From: Thermosynechococcus sp. HN-54
GTDB lineage: Bacteria; Cyanobacteriota; Cyanobacteriia; Thermosynechococcales; Thermosynechococcaceae
Direction of reading: 5' to 3'
DNA length: 64,000 bases
Assembly: GCF_023650955.1 (NCBI RefSeq)
Contig: NZ_CP098039.1
Location: 1,302,001-1,366,000 of the forward strand
The notes beneath the pieces were generated by a model. It was not told where the DNA came from. It searched no databases and was given only the letters and a program-made list of their open reading frames with translations. Position numbers and translations under genes: made by a program. Of this stretch, positions 51,498 to 61,392 are shown piece by piece; the stretch's first letter is position 1; each line of letters opens with the position of its first letter.

Positions 51498-51503
51498 TAC
51501 CAT
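51498..51503 (+). promoter_or_regulatory. -10 element of the NtcA-dependent glnA promoter
   Basis: TACCAT placed 23 nt after the NtcA box, in the class II activator layout. Confidence 0.55.
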
Positions 51504-51549
51504 AGATTGTCGCTGCGGTGCGCCCAATACAGTAAGGAGTAACCTATAC

Positions 51550-52965
51550 ATGGCAACGCCCCAAGAAATCTTGAATTTGATTGACAGCAAGTACGAGCTA
51601 ATCGACTTGAAATTTATTGACATGCCCGGCACGTGGCAACACCTGACGGTTCACAAGAGCCAAATTAGTGAAAGTTCATTTACCGATGGTGTGCCCTTCG
51701 ACGGCTCCAGTATTCGCGGTTGGAAAGCCATCAACGAGTCCGACATGGTGATGGTGCCCGATCCAAACACAGCGTGGGAAGACCCCTTCATGAAGGAGCC
51801 AACCCTGAGCATGATTTGCACGATCAAAGATCCGCGCACAGGGGAATTGTATGATCGCTGCCCTCGCTCCATTGCCACCCGTGCCGTTGAATATTTGAAA
51901 GCAACGGGCATTGGTGATACCGCCTATTTTGGCCCTGAGGCTGAATTTTTTGTCTTTGACGACGTTCGCTACGACCAAAACCAAAAGTCTGGCTACTACT
52001 ACGTTGATAGTATTGAGGGTCTTTGGAACACTGGCCGCGAAGAAGAAGGGGGCAACCTCGGCTACAAAATCCGTGGCAAAGAGGGCTACTTCCCCGTTGC
52101 GCCCACGGATACGCTGCAAGACCTGCGTACAGAAATGCTCTTGACGATGGCCAAGTGCGGTGTGCCCATTGAAAAACATCACCACGAAGTGGCCACAGCA
52201 GGTCAGTGCGAGCTGGGTTTCCGCTTTGGTACCCTGATTCAAGCCGCCGACTGGCTGATGACCTATAAGTACTGCGTCAAGAATGTTGCCCGCAAGCACG
52301 GCAAAGTGGCAACCTTTATGCCCAAGCCCGTCTTCAACGACAACGGTTCGGGGATGCACACCCACCAGTCCATTTGGAAAGATGGTCAACCCCTGTTCTG
52401 GGGCGAGGGCTACGCCAATTTGAGCCAAATTGCCCTCTGGTACATTGGGGGTATCCTCAAGCACGCTCCAGCGCTGTTGGCCTTTACCAACCCGACAACG
52501 AACTCCTACAAACGACTGGTTCCCGGCTTTGAAGCCCCCGTGAACCTTGCCTATTCCCAAGGCAACCGCTCTGCCTCTGTGCGGATTCCTCTCACTGGTC
52601 CCAATCCCAAAGCGAAGCGCTTAGAGTTCCGTTGCCCCGATGCCACGAGTAACCCCTACCTTGCCTTTGCGGCGATGCTGTGTGCGGGGATTGATGGCAT
52701 CAAGAATCAAATTGATCCGGGTAGCCCCTTGGATGTTGATATCTACGACCTCAGCCCCGAGGAATTGGCCAAGATTCCCTCGACCCCCGGTTCACTCATG
52801 GCGGCTCTGGAAAACCTGCAAAAGGATCATAGCTTCCTCACAGCGGGCGGTGTCTTCAGTGAAGACTTTATCCTCAACTGGATTCAGTACAAGCTGGACA
52901 CAGAAGTGATTCCGATGTCCCTGCGTCCTCACCCCTATGAATTCACCCTCTACTTTGATGCCTAG
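51550..52965 (+). CDS. glnA: Glutamine synthetase type I
   Basis: Condenses ammonium and glutamate with ATP; first step of nitrogen assimilation. 471 residues. DGSSIRGW, the metal-site segment [46 protein letters not shown] and [22 protein letters not shown] are all intact. The C-terminal [11 protein letters not shown] region corresponds to the tyrosine loop adenylylated in enteric enzymes; cyanobacteria usually regulate instead through small inactivating factors. AAGGAG precedes the ATG. Confidence 0.97.
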   Translation: MATPQEILNLIDSKYELIDLKFIDMPGTWQHLTVHKSQISESSFTDGVPFDGSSIRGWKAINESDMVMVPDPNTAWEDPFMKEPTLSMICTIKDPRTGELYDRCPRSIATRAVEYLKATGIGDTAYFGPEAEFFVFDDVRYDQNQKSGYYYVDSIEGLWNTGREEEGGNLGYKIRGKEGYFPVAPTDTLQDLRTEMLLTMAKCGVPIEKHHHEVATAGQCELGFRFGTLIQAADWLMTYKYCVKNVARKHGKVATFMPKPVFNDNGSGMHTHQSIWKDGQPLFWGEGYANLSQIALWYIGGILKHAPALLAFTNPTTNSYKRLVPGFEAPVNLAYSQGNRSASVRIPLTGPNPKAKRLEFRCPDATSNPYLAFAAMLCAGIDGIKNQIDPGSPLDVDIYDLSPEELAKIPSTPGSLMAALENLQKDHSFLTAGGVFSEDFILNWIQYKLDTEVIPMSLRPHPYEFTLYFDA

Positions 52966-53008
52966 GGCAGTGAATCGCTAGAGCCTTGCATTTAGGGATA
53001 TAGCACTC

Positions 53009-53042
53009 AGAGGCACTCATCAAGAGTTGCCTCTTTTATTTT
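53009..53042 (+). terminator. Rho-independent terminator of glnA
   Basis: AGAGGCA (53009-53015) pairs with TGCCTCT (53028-53034), the stem extended by CTC/GAG with a bulge, followed by TTTTATTTTT. 43 nt after the glnA stop. Confidence 0.85.
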
Positions 53043-53117
53043 TGTATTTTTGCTGCTGATGTCTCTCCGAGAGGAGATTTGCACAAAATAACCTCTGACT
53101 CTGAACTCCACTTGTGC

Positions 53118-54083
53118 CTAATGTTGCAAGTAACTGGGTACCAAGGGCAGTGCATCCTGAAACAGGGGTGTGGTCAAGTAGCGTTCGCCAAAGCTCGGCT
53201 GCACCATGACAATTAACTTACCCGCATTTTCGGGTCGTTGAGCCACCTGAATAGCAGCACAAAGGGCAGCTCCACTGGAAATGCCTGAGAGGAGGCCTTC
53301 TTCACGGGCTAGGCGGCGACCAAAATGAATGGCTTGATCGTCAGAGACGGGGATCACTTCATCAATGAGTTCCCGTTTGAGCACGGGGGGCACAAAGCCG
53401 GCGCCAATGCCTTGAATTTTGTGGGGTCCTGGTTTGCCTCCTGAAAGGACGGGGCTATTGCTGGGTTCGACGGCGATCGCCTGAAAGCTGGGCTTCTTGG
53501 CTTTGATGACTTCAGCCACCCCTGTAATCGTGCCCCCTGTGCCGACCCCCGCTACCAAAATATCCACTTGACCATCGGTGTCTTGCCAAATTTCGAGGGC
53601 AGTGGTTTCACGATGAATCTTCGGATTGGCGGGATTTTTGAATTGTTGCAGCATGAAGGCGTCTTCGAGGGAGGCCGCAATCTCTTCGGCACGGCGAATG
53701 GCGCCACTCATACCCTCTGTCCCCGGTGTTAAATCGAGTTCTGCCCCATAGGCACGCAACATGGCGCGCCGCTCTGCACTCATCGTTTCTGGCATCGTCA
53801 GAATTAAGCGGTAGCCTTTCGCTGCGGCCACCATGGCCAAGGCAATCCCCGTATTGCCCGATGTCGGTTCCACAAGAACCGTTTTCCCTGGCGTAATCCA
53901 GCCCGCTGCTTCTGCCTCCTGAATCATACTCAGGCCAATGCGATCCTTAACCGAGGCCGCAGGATTCATGCTCTCTAGCTTGACAACAATTTGTGCAACG
54001 CAACCTTCCGCTTGGGGAATGCGGTTCAAGCGCACAAGGGGGGTTCGACCAATGAGGGCAGTAATATCGCGGGCAATGTTCAT
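53118..54083 (-). CDS. cysK: Cysteine synthase A
   Basis: O-acetylserine sulfhydrylase, PLP-dependent; last step of cysteine synthesis. 321 residues. The PLP lysine is in [15 protein letters not shown], the substrate loop is [16 protein letters not shown], and the phosphate-binding glycines are in [24 protein letters not shown] near the C-terminus holds the cofactor nitrogen contact. Downstream of the Rrf2-type regulator gene on the same strand. Confidence 0.96.
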   Translation of the reverse strand: MNIARDITALIGRTPLVRLNRIPQAEGCVAQIVVKLESMNPAASVKDRIGLSMIQEAEAAGWITPGKTVLVEPTSGNTGIALAMVAAAKGYRLILTMPETMSAERRAMLRAYGAELDLTPGTEGMSGAIRRAEEIAASLEDAFMLQQFKNPANPKIHRETTALEIWQDTDGQVDILVAGVGTGGTITGVAEVIKAKKPSFQAIAVEPSNSPVLSGGKPGPHKIQGIGAGFVPPVLKRELIDEVIPVSDDQAIHFGRRLAREEGLLSGISSGAALCAAIQVAQRPENAGKLIVMVQPSFGERYLTTPLFQDALPLVPSYLQH

Positions 54084-54146
54084 GGGGTATCAATCTCCAA
54101 TTCAAGACAAAAACGTTAGGAAAATTAGATGAATATCAGCCTCAGC

Positions 54147-54584
54147 CTAGATGTAGTACATGACATCCACTTGCTGGTAAGCCTGCCGCCGATCGCACAA
54201 ATCTTGAAGGGTATACTTTTTCAAGACATCATTGGCCGCTGCGCAGGCTTCTAGCCATACTGACCGGATCAGACTACGCTCCAGATCGCCCTTGTCAGGG
54301 GGCTTTTGGGCAAGCTTGGACTCAATCCCCTCAATACAGTTGAGAACGTCCAAAATTGAGATTTGCCAAGGTGCTTTTGCCAGCAGGTAGCCACCGCGTG
54401 CCCCCCGTTGACTGCGAATTAGACCCTTGCGCCGCAGCGTCGCCATCAGCTGCTCCAGATAGCGATCGGGAATGTTGTGCATGGCAGCAATTTGGCGAAT
54501 CTGTAACGGCTCTGCCTGTTCATAGGCCGCTGACATTTCCAAGAGCGCCAAGAGGGCGTACTCACTTTTGGCAGACAGTTCCAC
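54147..54584 (-). CDS. Rrf2-family transcriptional regulator
   Basis: 145 residues. The winged HTH begins MELSAKSEYALLALLEMSAAY and contains IRQIAAMHNIPDRYLEQLMATLRRKGLIRSQRGARGGYLLAK, the Rrf2 recognition pattern. It lacks the three-cysteine cluster motif of IscR, so it resembles CymR, the repressor of cysteine genes. Placed 63 nt upstream of cysK on the same strand, which supports control of sulfur assimilation. Confidence 0.88.
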   Translation of the reverse strand: MELSAKSEYALLALLEMSAAYEQAEPLQIRQIAAMHNIPDRYLEQLMATLRRKGLIRSQRGARGGYLLAKAPWQISILDVLNCIEGIESKLAQKPPDKGDLERSLIRSVWLEACAAANDVLKKYTLQDLCDRRQAYQQVDVMYYI

Positions 54585-54811
54585 AAGACGTTTGGCACAC
54601 GCACGACATTGAGCAGATTGCCCAACCCATAGTATATCCTACTTCTTGATCGGGATTTAGGAGATTCTTAAGAATCTTCACCGTGGCGCAGGTTGCAACC
54701 TCAAGAATTCACGGCATTGCGGAAACGCCCTTCAACAACTTCACTCGATAAACAGGCTAGACTACAGGCTAGACTAAAAAGAGGCTCTAGATTCATGCCC
54801 AAGTCTGCCCG

Positions 54812-55873
54812 ATGGTAAGAATTCTGGCCATTGAAACCAGTTGTGATGAAACAGCTGCTGCTATAGTGCGCGATCGCGCCATTGAAAGTAATGTGATTGC
54901 CTCCCAAGTGCGTGCCCATCAACCCTTTGGTGGGGTGGTGCCGGAAGTCGCCTCCCGTGCCCACTTGGAAAACATTAACGGCGTGATCACAGCAGCCATG
55001 AGTGAGGCCGGTTGCGATTGGTCTGCCATTGATGCCATTGCTGTCACCTGCGCTCCCGGATTGGTGGGGTCACTGCTCATTGGGGTGACGGCGGCAAAAA
55101 CCCTTGCCCTTGTGCAGCAAAAACCCCTCCTAGGAATTCACCACCTTGAAGGCCACCTCTATGCCTCCTACTTAGCGGAGCCGACCCTTGAACCACCGTT
55201 TCTCTGCCTCTTGGTGTCTGGTGGTCACACGAGTCTCATTGGCGTTTATGGCTGTGGCGAGTACCAACTCTTTGGCCAAACGCGGGATGATGCAGCGGGG
55301 GAAGCCTACGATAAGGTAGCACGCCTACTGGGCTTGGGGTATCCAGGGGGGCCAGTCCTCGATCGCTTGGCGCAGCAGGGCAACCCAGAGGCCTTTGAGC
55401 TGCCGGAGGGCAATATCCGCTTCCCCGATGGCAAGGTGCATCCCTACGATTCCAGTTTTAGTGGGCTGAAAACCGCAGTGGCACGACTTGTGGAGGAGCT
55501 GCGTCAAACCCACGCGGAATTGCCGGTGGCTGACCTCGCAGCCAGTTTTCAGAAGGCGGTGGCCCAAGCTCTCACCAAGCGGGCGATCGCGGCAGCGGTG
55601 GATCATGGATTCAAAACCCTCGCCATTGGCGGAGGAGTAGCGGCCAATTCTGGACTGCGGCACCACCTGACTGCGGCTGCTGAACCCTTGGGGCTACAGT
55701 TAATTTTTCCGCCCCTGCGGCTGTGTACCGATAATGCCGCGATGATTGGCTGTGCTGCTGTGGATCATTTTCGGCGGGGCGATCGCTCCCCCTTGGATCT
55801 GACAGCCCGTTCACGCCTCAGCCTGTTGGAGATTTCTGCCCTCTATGCAGCCACGCCCCTCGCAGTGCGTTAA
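54812..55873 (+). CDS. tsaD: tRNA N6-threonylcarbamoyladenosine transferase
   Basis: Makes the t6A modification of tRNAs reading ANN codons. 353 residues. [16 protein letters not shown] opens the ASKHA fold. The metal-binding histidines are in [16 protein letters not shown] and the ATP site is in [12 protein letters not shown], with [11 protein letters not shown] and [11 protein letters not shown] later. Its 3' end overlaps the convergent metal permease gene by 56 nt. Confidence 0.96.
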   Translation: MVRILAIETSCDETAAAIVRDRAIESNVIASQVRAHQPFGGVVPEVASRAHLENINGVITAAMSEAGCDWSAIDAIAVTCAPGLVGSLLIGVTAAKTLALVQQKPLLGIHHLEGHLYASYLAEPTLEPPFLCLLVSGGHTSLIGVYGCGEYQLFGQTRDDAAGEAYDKVARLLGLGYPGGPVLDRLAQQGNPEAFELPEGNIRFPDGKVHPYDSSFSGLKTAVARLVEELRQTHAELPVADLAASFQKAVAQALTKRAIAAAVDHGFKTLAIGGGVAANSGLRHHLTAAAEPLGLQLIFPPLRLCTDNAAMIGCAAVDHFRRGDRSPLDLTARSRLSLLEISALYAATPLAVR

Positions 55874-56672
55874 TGGCAATCGATCCTAAAAAAAACGCCA
55901 GTTGACAGACAACAATACTCGGACCCGACGGCCAATTCATCCCTGCTGACAACAGCATGCCAACAATAGCACTGCTTACCCCCACGAGGGCTGCCAAAAC
56001 CACGTACTGGGAAAATTGCCGACTCCACAGGCGGGCCCCACAGGCGGGAATCACCACAAAGGCACTAATGAGCAATACCCCCACCGTCTTAATCGAGACG
56101 GCCACCACCAAGGCCAATAGGGTGATAAACAACAGCCGCTGAATCCCCACCGCCGCCCCCCGCGCCACCGCCAAGGCTTCATTCACCGTGATTAACAATT
56201 GCACCCGTAACGTGAGCAGGATGAAAATGCCAACAAGGGCGCAGAGCGTGCCACTCATGACGAGATCGGCTGGACGCACTGCCAAAATATCACCAAAAAG
56301 GAGGTTATTCAGCCCCCCTTGGTAGCGATCGCTCATACTCAGCAAAATCACCGCCACCGCCAACGAGGCCGAATAGATGATATTCAAGAGGGCATCCGTC
56401 CACAACCGCGTATGCTCCAGCAGATACGTCACCCCGAGGGCAAACACCACGGCAAAGGGCAACAACATCACGGAGGGATTCAACCCTAGAATAATTCCTA
56501 AGCTAATTCCCAGTAGGGCTGAGTGCCCCAAAGCATCACTAAAAAAAGAAAGTTGCCGCAGGATGGTAAAGCTACCGAGGGCACCCGCCATCCCTCCCGT
56601 AAAGATCCCTGCCCACAGTGCCCGCTGCATAAAGGGCAACTGCAACAGGTCAATGATTCGTTCCAAGATCAT
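55818..56672 (-). CDS. Zinc/manganese ABC transporter permease, ZnuB/MntB family
   Basis: 284 residues with about eight membrane spans. [43 protein letters not shown] near the N-terminus is diagnostic, and [21 protein letters not shown] marks the family C-terminal core. Metal specificity cannot be told. The ATPase and binding protein are not in the window. Its 3' end overlaps tsaD. Confidence 0.88.
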   Translation of the reverse strand: MILERIIDLLQLPFMQRALWAGIFTGGMAGALGSFTILRQLSFFSDALGHSALLGISLGIILGLNPSVMLLPFAVVFALGVTYLLEHTRLWTDALLNIIYSASLAVAVILLSMSDRYQGGLNNLLFGDILAVRPADLVMSGTLCALVGIFILLTLRVQLLITVNEALAVARGAAVGIQRLLFITLLALVVAVSIKTVGVLLISAFVVIPACGARLWSRQFSQYVVLAALVGVSSAIVGMLLSAGMNWPSGPSIVVCQLAFFLGSIAINALRGAWLHRGQKSPTG

Positions 56673-56754
56673 GGGGACTTCTGGTTAGCGCCTGCCAAAG
56701 AGGAATAGAAGAATAATATGCTATTGAACGAGGTGGTTGTGAGGATGGGGCTGC

Positions 56755-57690
56755 GTGTATCGTCTGCTGGCACCTGCCAAAATTAATCTGTTTTTACAAA
56801 TTGTTGGCAATTGTTTGGATGGCAGTGGCTACCATGAACTGGTGATGGTCATGCAGGCGGTCTCCCTCATGGATCGCATCGAACTCATCCCCCGGCGCGA
56901 TCGCCAAATTAAAGTCCATTGCACCAACCCTGCCGTCCCCTGCGATCAACGAAATCTCGCCTACAAAGCAGCGGCCCTACTCCAGCAGCATTTTCCCGAT
57001 CACGATGGCGTTGAAATTTTCATTGAAAAACGGATTCCCATGGGTGCTGGTTTAGCCGGCGGGTCAACCAATGCAGCAGCAGTACTGGTCGGCTTAGATC
57101 TGCTCTGGCAGTTGGGACTCACCCAAGAGGAGTTGCAGACTCTTGCAGCCCAACTAGGTGCTGACGTTCCCTTCTGTTTGCAAGGCGGCACCGCTTTAGC
57201 CCTAGGGCGTGGTGAACAATTGACCCCCCTAGCGGATTTACAGGGATTGACCGTCCTCTTGGGGAAGTATCGCTCCCTCAGCGTGGCTACCCCTTGGGCC
57301 TATCAAACCTATCGGCAGCAATTTGCCGCCACCTATGCCCAAACCCCCAACGAGCAGGAGCAGGCGCGACAGGAGGGGGGATCCCCAACCCTGTTACAGG
57401 CCATTCAGCAGCGTGACATTGCCAAATTGGCTGCTAGTCTCCGTAATGATTTAGAGAAAGTTGTGTTGCCCCGCTACCCTTTGGTGGCAGAGTTACGGGA
57501 GCACTTCCTCGCCGCTGGGGCGATCGCCAGCATGATGTCTGGATCGGGGCCAACGGTTTTTGCCCTCGCGCCCTCTGCCGATGAGGGCTACACAATCATG
57601 CAGCGGGTACGACGCGCCTTGCCGGATCCAGACCTTGATCTGTGGGTATGCGAGTGCTGTCCCCACGGCATTCAGCTAGATGCCGCCTAA
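56755..57690 (+). CDS. ispE: 4-Diphosphocytidyl-2-C-methyl-D-erythritol kinase
   Basis: GHMP kinase of the MEP isoprenoid pathway. 311 residues, GTG start. LLAPAKINLFLQIVG is the N-terminal motif, RIPMGAGLAGGSTNAAAVLVGL is the ATP-binding glycine loop, and SMMSGSGPTVFAL is the third GHMP motif. Normal length. The stop overlaps the convergent sigma factor gene by 4 nt. Confidence 0.95.
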   Translation: MYRLLAPAKINLFLQIVGNCLDGSGYHELVMVMQAVSLMDRIELIPRRDRQIKVHCTNPAVPCDQRNLAYKAAALLQQHFPDHDGVEIFIEKRIPMGAGLAGGSTNAAAVLVGLDLLWQLGLTQEELQTLAAQLGADVPFCLQGGTALALGRGEQLTPLADLQGLTVLLGKYRSLSVATPWAYQTYRQQFAATYAQTPNEQEQARQEGGSPTLLQAIQQRDIAKLAASLRNDLEKVVLPRYPLVAELREHFLAAGAIASMMSGSGPTVFALAPSADEGYTIMQRVRRALPDPDLDLWVCECCPHGIQLDAA

Positions 57691-58799
57691 GCAAAGTCCT
57701 CCAGATAGTCCTGAATTTCTCGCCGCCGCTGTGGCTGACGCAATTTTTGCAGAGCGCGGTGCTCAATTTGGCGAACTCGCTCCCGACTCAGTCCCAGCAA
57801 GTCTGCAATTTCCCCCATATCGAGAGGGGGCTGATCGCCCAGCCCATAGTGCAATTCCATCACTTGGCGTTCACGGGGAGAGAGATCACTGAGGAGTTGC
57901 TGCAAGGCGGCGCGTAGGGAGTCGCGCATGATCACCTCATCGGGGGTGGGTGCACTTGACTCAATCAGCTCCTGTAATTCCGTTTCTTGGTCGGAACCAA
58001 CCCGCTGTTCCAAGGCCACTGATCGCGGCACAGCCATCAACACCTCGCGCACTTGGGCAACCTCTAAGTTCAGCTCTTGAGCAATGTCTGCCAGACTGGG
58101 CATGACTCCCTGCTGCGCCGCAAGACGCCGTTGGGCACGCTTAATCTTGTTGAGCTTTTCGACAATGTGGATTGGGAGGCGGATCGTGCGACTTTGGCTA
58201 GCAACGGCACGGGTGACACTTTGGCGAATCCACCAATAGGCATAGGTGCTAAAGCGAAACCCCTTCGTGGGGTCAAACTTCTCCACAGCGCGTTCTAGGC
58301 CTAGGGTTCCCTCTTGGATTAAGTCCAAAAACTCGACACCGCGGCGCTGATACTTTTTAGCGATATTCACTACCAAGCGTAGGTTTGCTTCCAGCAGCTG
58401 GGTCTTTGCCCGCTGTCCTTGGCGCTCAATGTGCTGAAGTTCGGCAACGCTGATGTTTGCTGCCTTTGCCCAAGCTTGGCGACCCGCCTGCACACAGGTT
58501 TGCAATTCAGCTACACTCATCTTGAGTCGCGCAGCCCATTGGGCACGGGTAAGGGAACGCCCCAACTGCCGCTGCTGGCGATCGCGCTCCGTAACAGCCG
58601 CCACATAGCGTTTGATCTGGGGGTCATCGGACTGATCTCGCACTGCGAGCAGGGCTTGGTACTGCTGAACTTGTTGAGCAAGGCGCAGTTCTTGGCTGGG
58701 GGTGAGCAAGGGCACACGGCCAATTTCCTGCAAATACTGCCGTACCAAATCCGTTGTCAATGGACGGTCGGACACGGTTTGAATGGGGGTAGCCACCAT
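57687..58799 (-). CDS. Group 2 sigma-70 factor
   Basis: About 370 residues from MVATPIQTVSDRPLTTDLVR (an ATG four codons upstream is also possible). Region 1.2 (LVRQYLQEIGRVPLLT), region 2 (LRLVVNIAKKYQRRGVEFLDLIQEGTLGLERAVEKFDPTKGFRFSTYAYWWIRQSVTRAV), region 3 and region 4 (LLGLSRERVRQIEHRAL) are complete. There is no region 1.1, as in group 2 factors. Which Sig letter it corresponds to is not decided. Confidence 0.92.
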   Translation of the reverse strand: MVATPIQTVSDRPLTTDLVRQYLQEIGRVPLLTPSQELRLAQQVQQYQALLAVRDQSDDPQIKRYVAAVTERDRQQRQLGRSLTRAQWAARLKMSVAELQTCVQAGRQAWAKAANISVAELQHIERQGQRAKTQLLEANLRLVVNIAKKYQRRGVEFLDLIQEGTLGLERAVEKFDPTKGFRFSTYAYWWIRQSVTRAVASQSRTIRLPIHIVEKLNKIKRAQRRLAAQQGVMPSLADIAQELNLEVAQVREVLMAVPRSVALEQRVGSDQETELQELIESSAPTPDEVIMRDSLRAALQQLLSDLSPRERQVMELHYGLGDQPPLDMGEIADLLGLSRERVRQIEHRALQKLRQPQRRREIQDYLEDFA

Positions 58800-58972
58800 A
58801 GGACAACTCAACTCACAACATCGAGAATTCAGCTCGATAGTGGTATTCTCTGCCCTTGGCGAGGGGGGCCGCAGTGATGGAGCCGGTGCTCAGGTTGTGA
58901 TATGGATCAACTATTTTGCTCGGAGTCTTCAATCCCTGTTATAAGGGTTGGCATCATCTATAGATTTTCAAA

Positions 58973-59833
58973 CTAGGCCGCATCAACCTCAGCCAGTTCA
59001 ACGATTTTTACTTTGATACCCAGTTCCAAATCCTTGAGCCACTAAATCAGTTGCTCGCCATCAATAAGGTCAATCGGTGGCGCACCATTCCCTTGTCGCT
59101 TCTTTAACGGTATCACGGGTAAATGTTCCTGTGGTAATCAATAGTCCCTTATCAGTGCGCCCCTGCATTCCTCCACGAAAATCCCGCACATGACTAGCTG
59201 TCACAGAGCCTTGGTAGCGCTTGCATTGAAGCAAAACATGGAAACTCAGCAAACCGTTGATCTGAGCAATACCCACCCCATCAATGCCACCATCGCCTGT
59301 TTTGGCCGTCACATGAACTTAGATAAATCCTGATTCCCGTAGAAGCCGTTGGATTAAGCGCTCAAAAGCCGATGGCTCAAGGTTGCTAAGAATTTGGTAA
59401 AGTTGCTGATGCCAAGAGGTCTCTTCTAACTTTTCTTCTAGGATCGATGGTAGGGGGAAGCTTTTGGCTGGGAGTCGCTTCGTTTGTCCTTATCAGCCTC
59501 TCGGACAAATTTGACGATTTCTCGTGCATCTAATTCTTGAAGATTGAGATGGGTCGTTGAGAGTGACCAGACCCCCCGCGATGAATTCTAATTCTGCAAA
59601 AGCCCGTATTTTTTCAAATAGATGCGAGACCAACCAAGGCGGTACTCAACTTCTGTGACAGTACTATTGACGTGGGGAACTGCGAACACTTCGTCTGAGA
59701 GATTCAGCAGTTGCGAGACTTGCTCATAAATTTCCTCAATTGTGCCTGACCCCCCTAAATTTTACAGTGCCTGAAGTGTGGGAATGAGCATTTGATCAAA
59801 GGTTGGCACAAGGGGTTTAGATACCTCTGTCAT
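58973..59833 (-). pseudogene. mrr: Decayed mrr (type IV restriction endonuclease) gene
   Basis: Reading the minus strand from the ATG at 59831-59833 gives the Mrr N-terminal winged helix in pieces: LVPTFDQMLIPTLQAL, stop, GTIEEIYEQVSQLLNLSDEV, then EVEYRLGWSRIYLKKYGLLQ, stop. Further on come SAFERLIQRLLRESGFI, stop, then the catalytic core TAKTGDGGIDG and LLQCKRYQG (Asp and QxK). A frameshift after EATRE precedes GAPPIDLIDGEQLI, stop, WLKDLELGIKV. At least four nonsense codons and two frame changes are visible, so the gene is dead. The start lies 10 nt after the upstream unknown gene. Confidence 0.85.
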
Positions 59834-59843
59834 TTCTCCGTCG

Positions 59844-60428
59844 CTATTCTGTGCTTTCTGAGGAACCCGTCATGAGTTTTGTGGCTGGAGACGGCTGTTC
59901 CTTGAGAATCGTGGTGTCAATCACGCAGGGCAATCGGGCAGCCTTGAGACCGCGCTTAATCACGGCAAGGGTTTCTTGAAAGAGGACAAAGAGCGGAAAT
60001 TGACGATTGGCGCCCTCACTAAAGACATCCCGATACTGCAAGGGCATATCCCAGCTATAACTGCGACTGAGAAGCACTTGAGATTGGCGCCAACGGGTCA
60101 GCAACTCCGTAAAGCTTTCCCCCGGACGATGGATAAAAACGAGCAGTTCAATGTCGGTTTTCACTTTCCATTCAGGGTCGCACATAACAAAAACCAGATC
60201 ACAGGGCACCATCACTGACTTGACTTGGGGACGTTGGTTCGAGGTTGTAGCGGCAGGAACCTGAATATGGGCGATCGGCAGCGGAATCGGAATTAAGCTC
60301 TCTTGAGGTCGCCGCATACTGGGAATCATTTCTAGGTACGGGCGATATTGCCGCAAGAGTTCTGTCGCATGCAGCGGATCCGTGTAGCGAACCAAGGTGT
60401 GTTCGTAGAGGTTAGGGGCGATCGCCAT
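59844..60428 (-). CDS. Hypothetical protein upstream of mrr
   Basis: 194 residues, ATG start. No recognised domain; basic, no signal or membrane span. Segments such as PCDLVFVMCDPEWKVKTDIELLVFIHRPGESFTELLTRW and SYSWDMPLQYRDVFSEGANRQFPLFVLFQETLAVIKRGLKAARLP are well formed and unbroken, so it is probably a true gene. Its stop is 10 nt before the decayed mrr start, which suggests a former operon. No HIP1 palindrome within it except near the start. Function unknown. Confidence 0.65.
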   Translation of the reverse strand: MAIAPNLYEHTLVRYTDPLHATELLRQYRPYLEMIPSMRRPQESLIPIPLPIAHIQVPAATTSNQRPQVKSVMVPCDLVFVMCDPEWKVKTDIELLVFIHRPGESFTELLTRWRQSQVLLSRSYSWDMPLQYRDVFSEGANRQFPLFVLFQETLAVIKRGLKAARLPCVIDTTILKEQPSPATKLMTGSSESTE

Positions 60429-60497
60429 ATGTAGAAATAGCTTGTAACTATTGTTATCCTAGGCGAGGCAATTCCTCCTCAGCAAGCCAATCGAATC

Positions 60498-61208
60498 TCA
60501 ACTCCCTGATTGCTGCGCCAGTTGCTCCAGTTGCGGCAAATTGAGAATTTGCAATTCCTGCTTGGCAGGATCAATTTTGATCCAGTGTTTCGCCACCAGT
60601 TTATCGAGAAGTTGACGTGCCTCCTCAGCGCTAATATTCGCCACATCCGCTAAATCCTTGACGGGCACATTGAAAATCACAGCTGTGTGGGGATTGCCCC
60701 CTTGGCGCTGACCATAGCGACGTGCCAAATTCAGCAAAACATGGGCTAGTTTCACCGCAGGGGGTTGGTGCAACAGTTCAATGCGGGCATTTGTCAAACG
60801 TAGCCGTTGCGCCATCAATTGCAGCATGCGATAGTGCAAATCCGGTTCGTGGCGCAGGACATGGACAAATTTTTGCGCCGGCACCGACAGGACTTCCGCT
60901 GGACACAGCGCCACCACATCCGTCGAACGCGGGGATTGATCAAGAATCGCCATTTCCCCAAAAAAATCCCCAGGGCCTAGGATGGCCAGTGTCAGGAAAT
61001 CCCCATTCGGGAGCAGTCGCCGCACCTTGACCCAGCCTGAGAGAATAAAGTAAACGGCATTGCCCCACGCATCTTCAATCAAAATGGCGCGCCCCGCGGG
61101 ATAGGTGTTATGCCAAGCCACTGAGAGCATTGAAGAAAGCGCCTCTTGGGAACTGGCTCCAAACAGTGGAAAAAGTTGACTAAAGTTTTCCGTCTCGATA
61201 CTTGACAT
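60498..61208 (-). CDS. Crp/Fnr-family transcriptional regulator, SyCRP1-like
   Basis: 236 residues. The cyclic-nucleotide domain holds EDAWGNAVYFILSGWVKVRRL and GDFFGEMAILDQSPRSTDVVAL; the Gly-Glu and Arg-Ser of the phosphate cassette are conserved, favouring cAMP binding. A winged HTH ends the protein (VKDLADVANISAEEARQLLDKL). EDAWGNAVYFI recalls the cyanobacterial cAMP receptor SyCRP1, an impression only. NtcA is excluded by sequence. Confidence 0.87.
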   Translation of the reverse strand: MSSIETENFSQLFPLFGASSQEALSSMLSVAWHNTYPAGRAILIEDAWGNAVYFILSGWVKVRRLLPNGDFLTLAILGPGDFFGEMAILDQSPRSTDVVALCPAEVLSVPAQKFVHVLRHEPDLHYRMLQLMAQRLRLTNARIELLHQPPAVKLAHVLLNLARRYGQRQGGNPHTAVIFNVPVKDLADVANISAEEARQLLDKLVAKHWIKIDPAKQELQILNLPQLEQLAQQSGS

Positions 61209-61392
61209 AACGACCTTAAGTGAAGTTCTTCAAGGGTAAAGCTTCTCCCCTACGATACTAGAATACGCGATCGCCCTCAGCCACCGTTCACTTCTTCCTT
61301 GCCAGCTCCTGATTCTTGCCACAGGTGTTGGTAGCACGTTTAAGGAGAGACTCCTACAATTTCCCTCTCAGGATGGAGTCAGATGGCAAAAA

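Noticed and set aside
51440-51549. Glutamine riboswitch before glnA
   Set aside because: The expected conserved core is not present; the NtcA box explains regulation.
51676-52560. 294-codon frame on the minus strand
   Set aside because: Antisense shadow of glnA; the plus-strand gene is certain.
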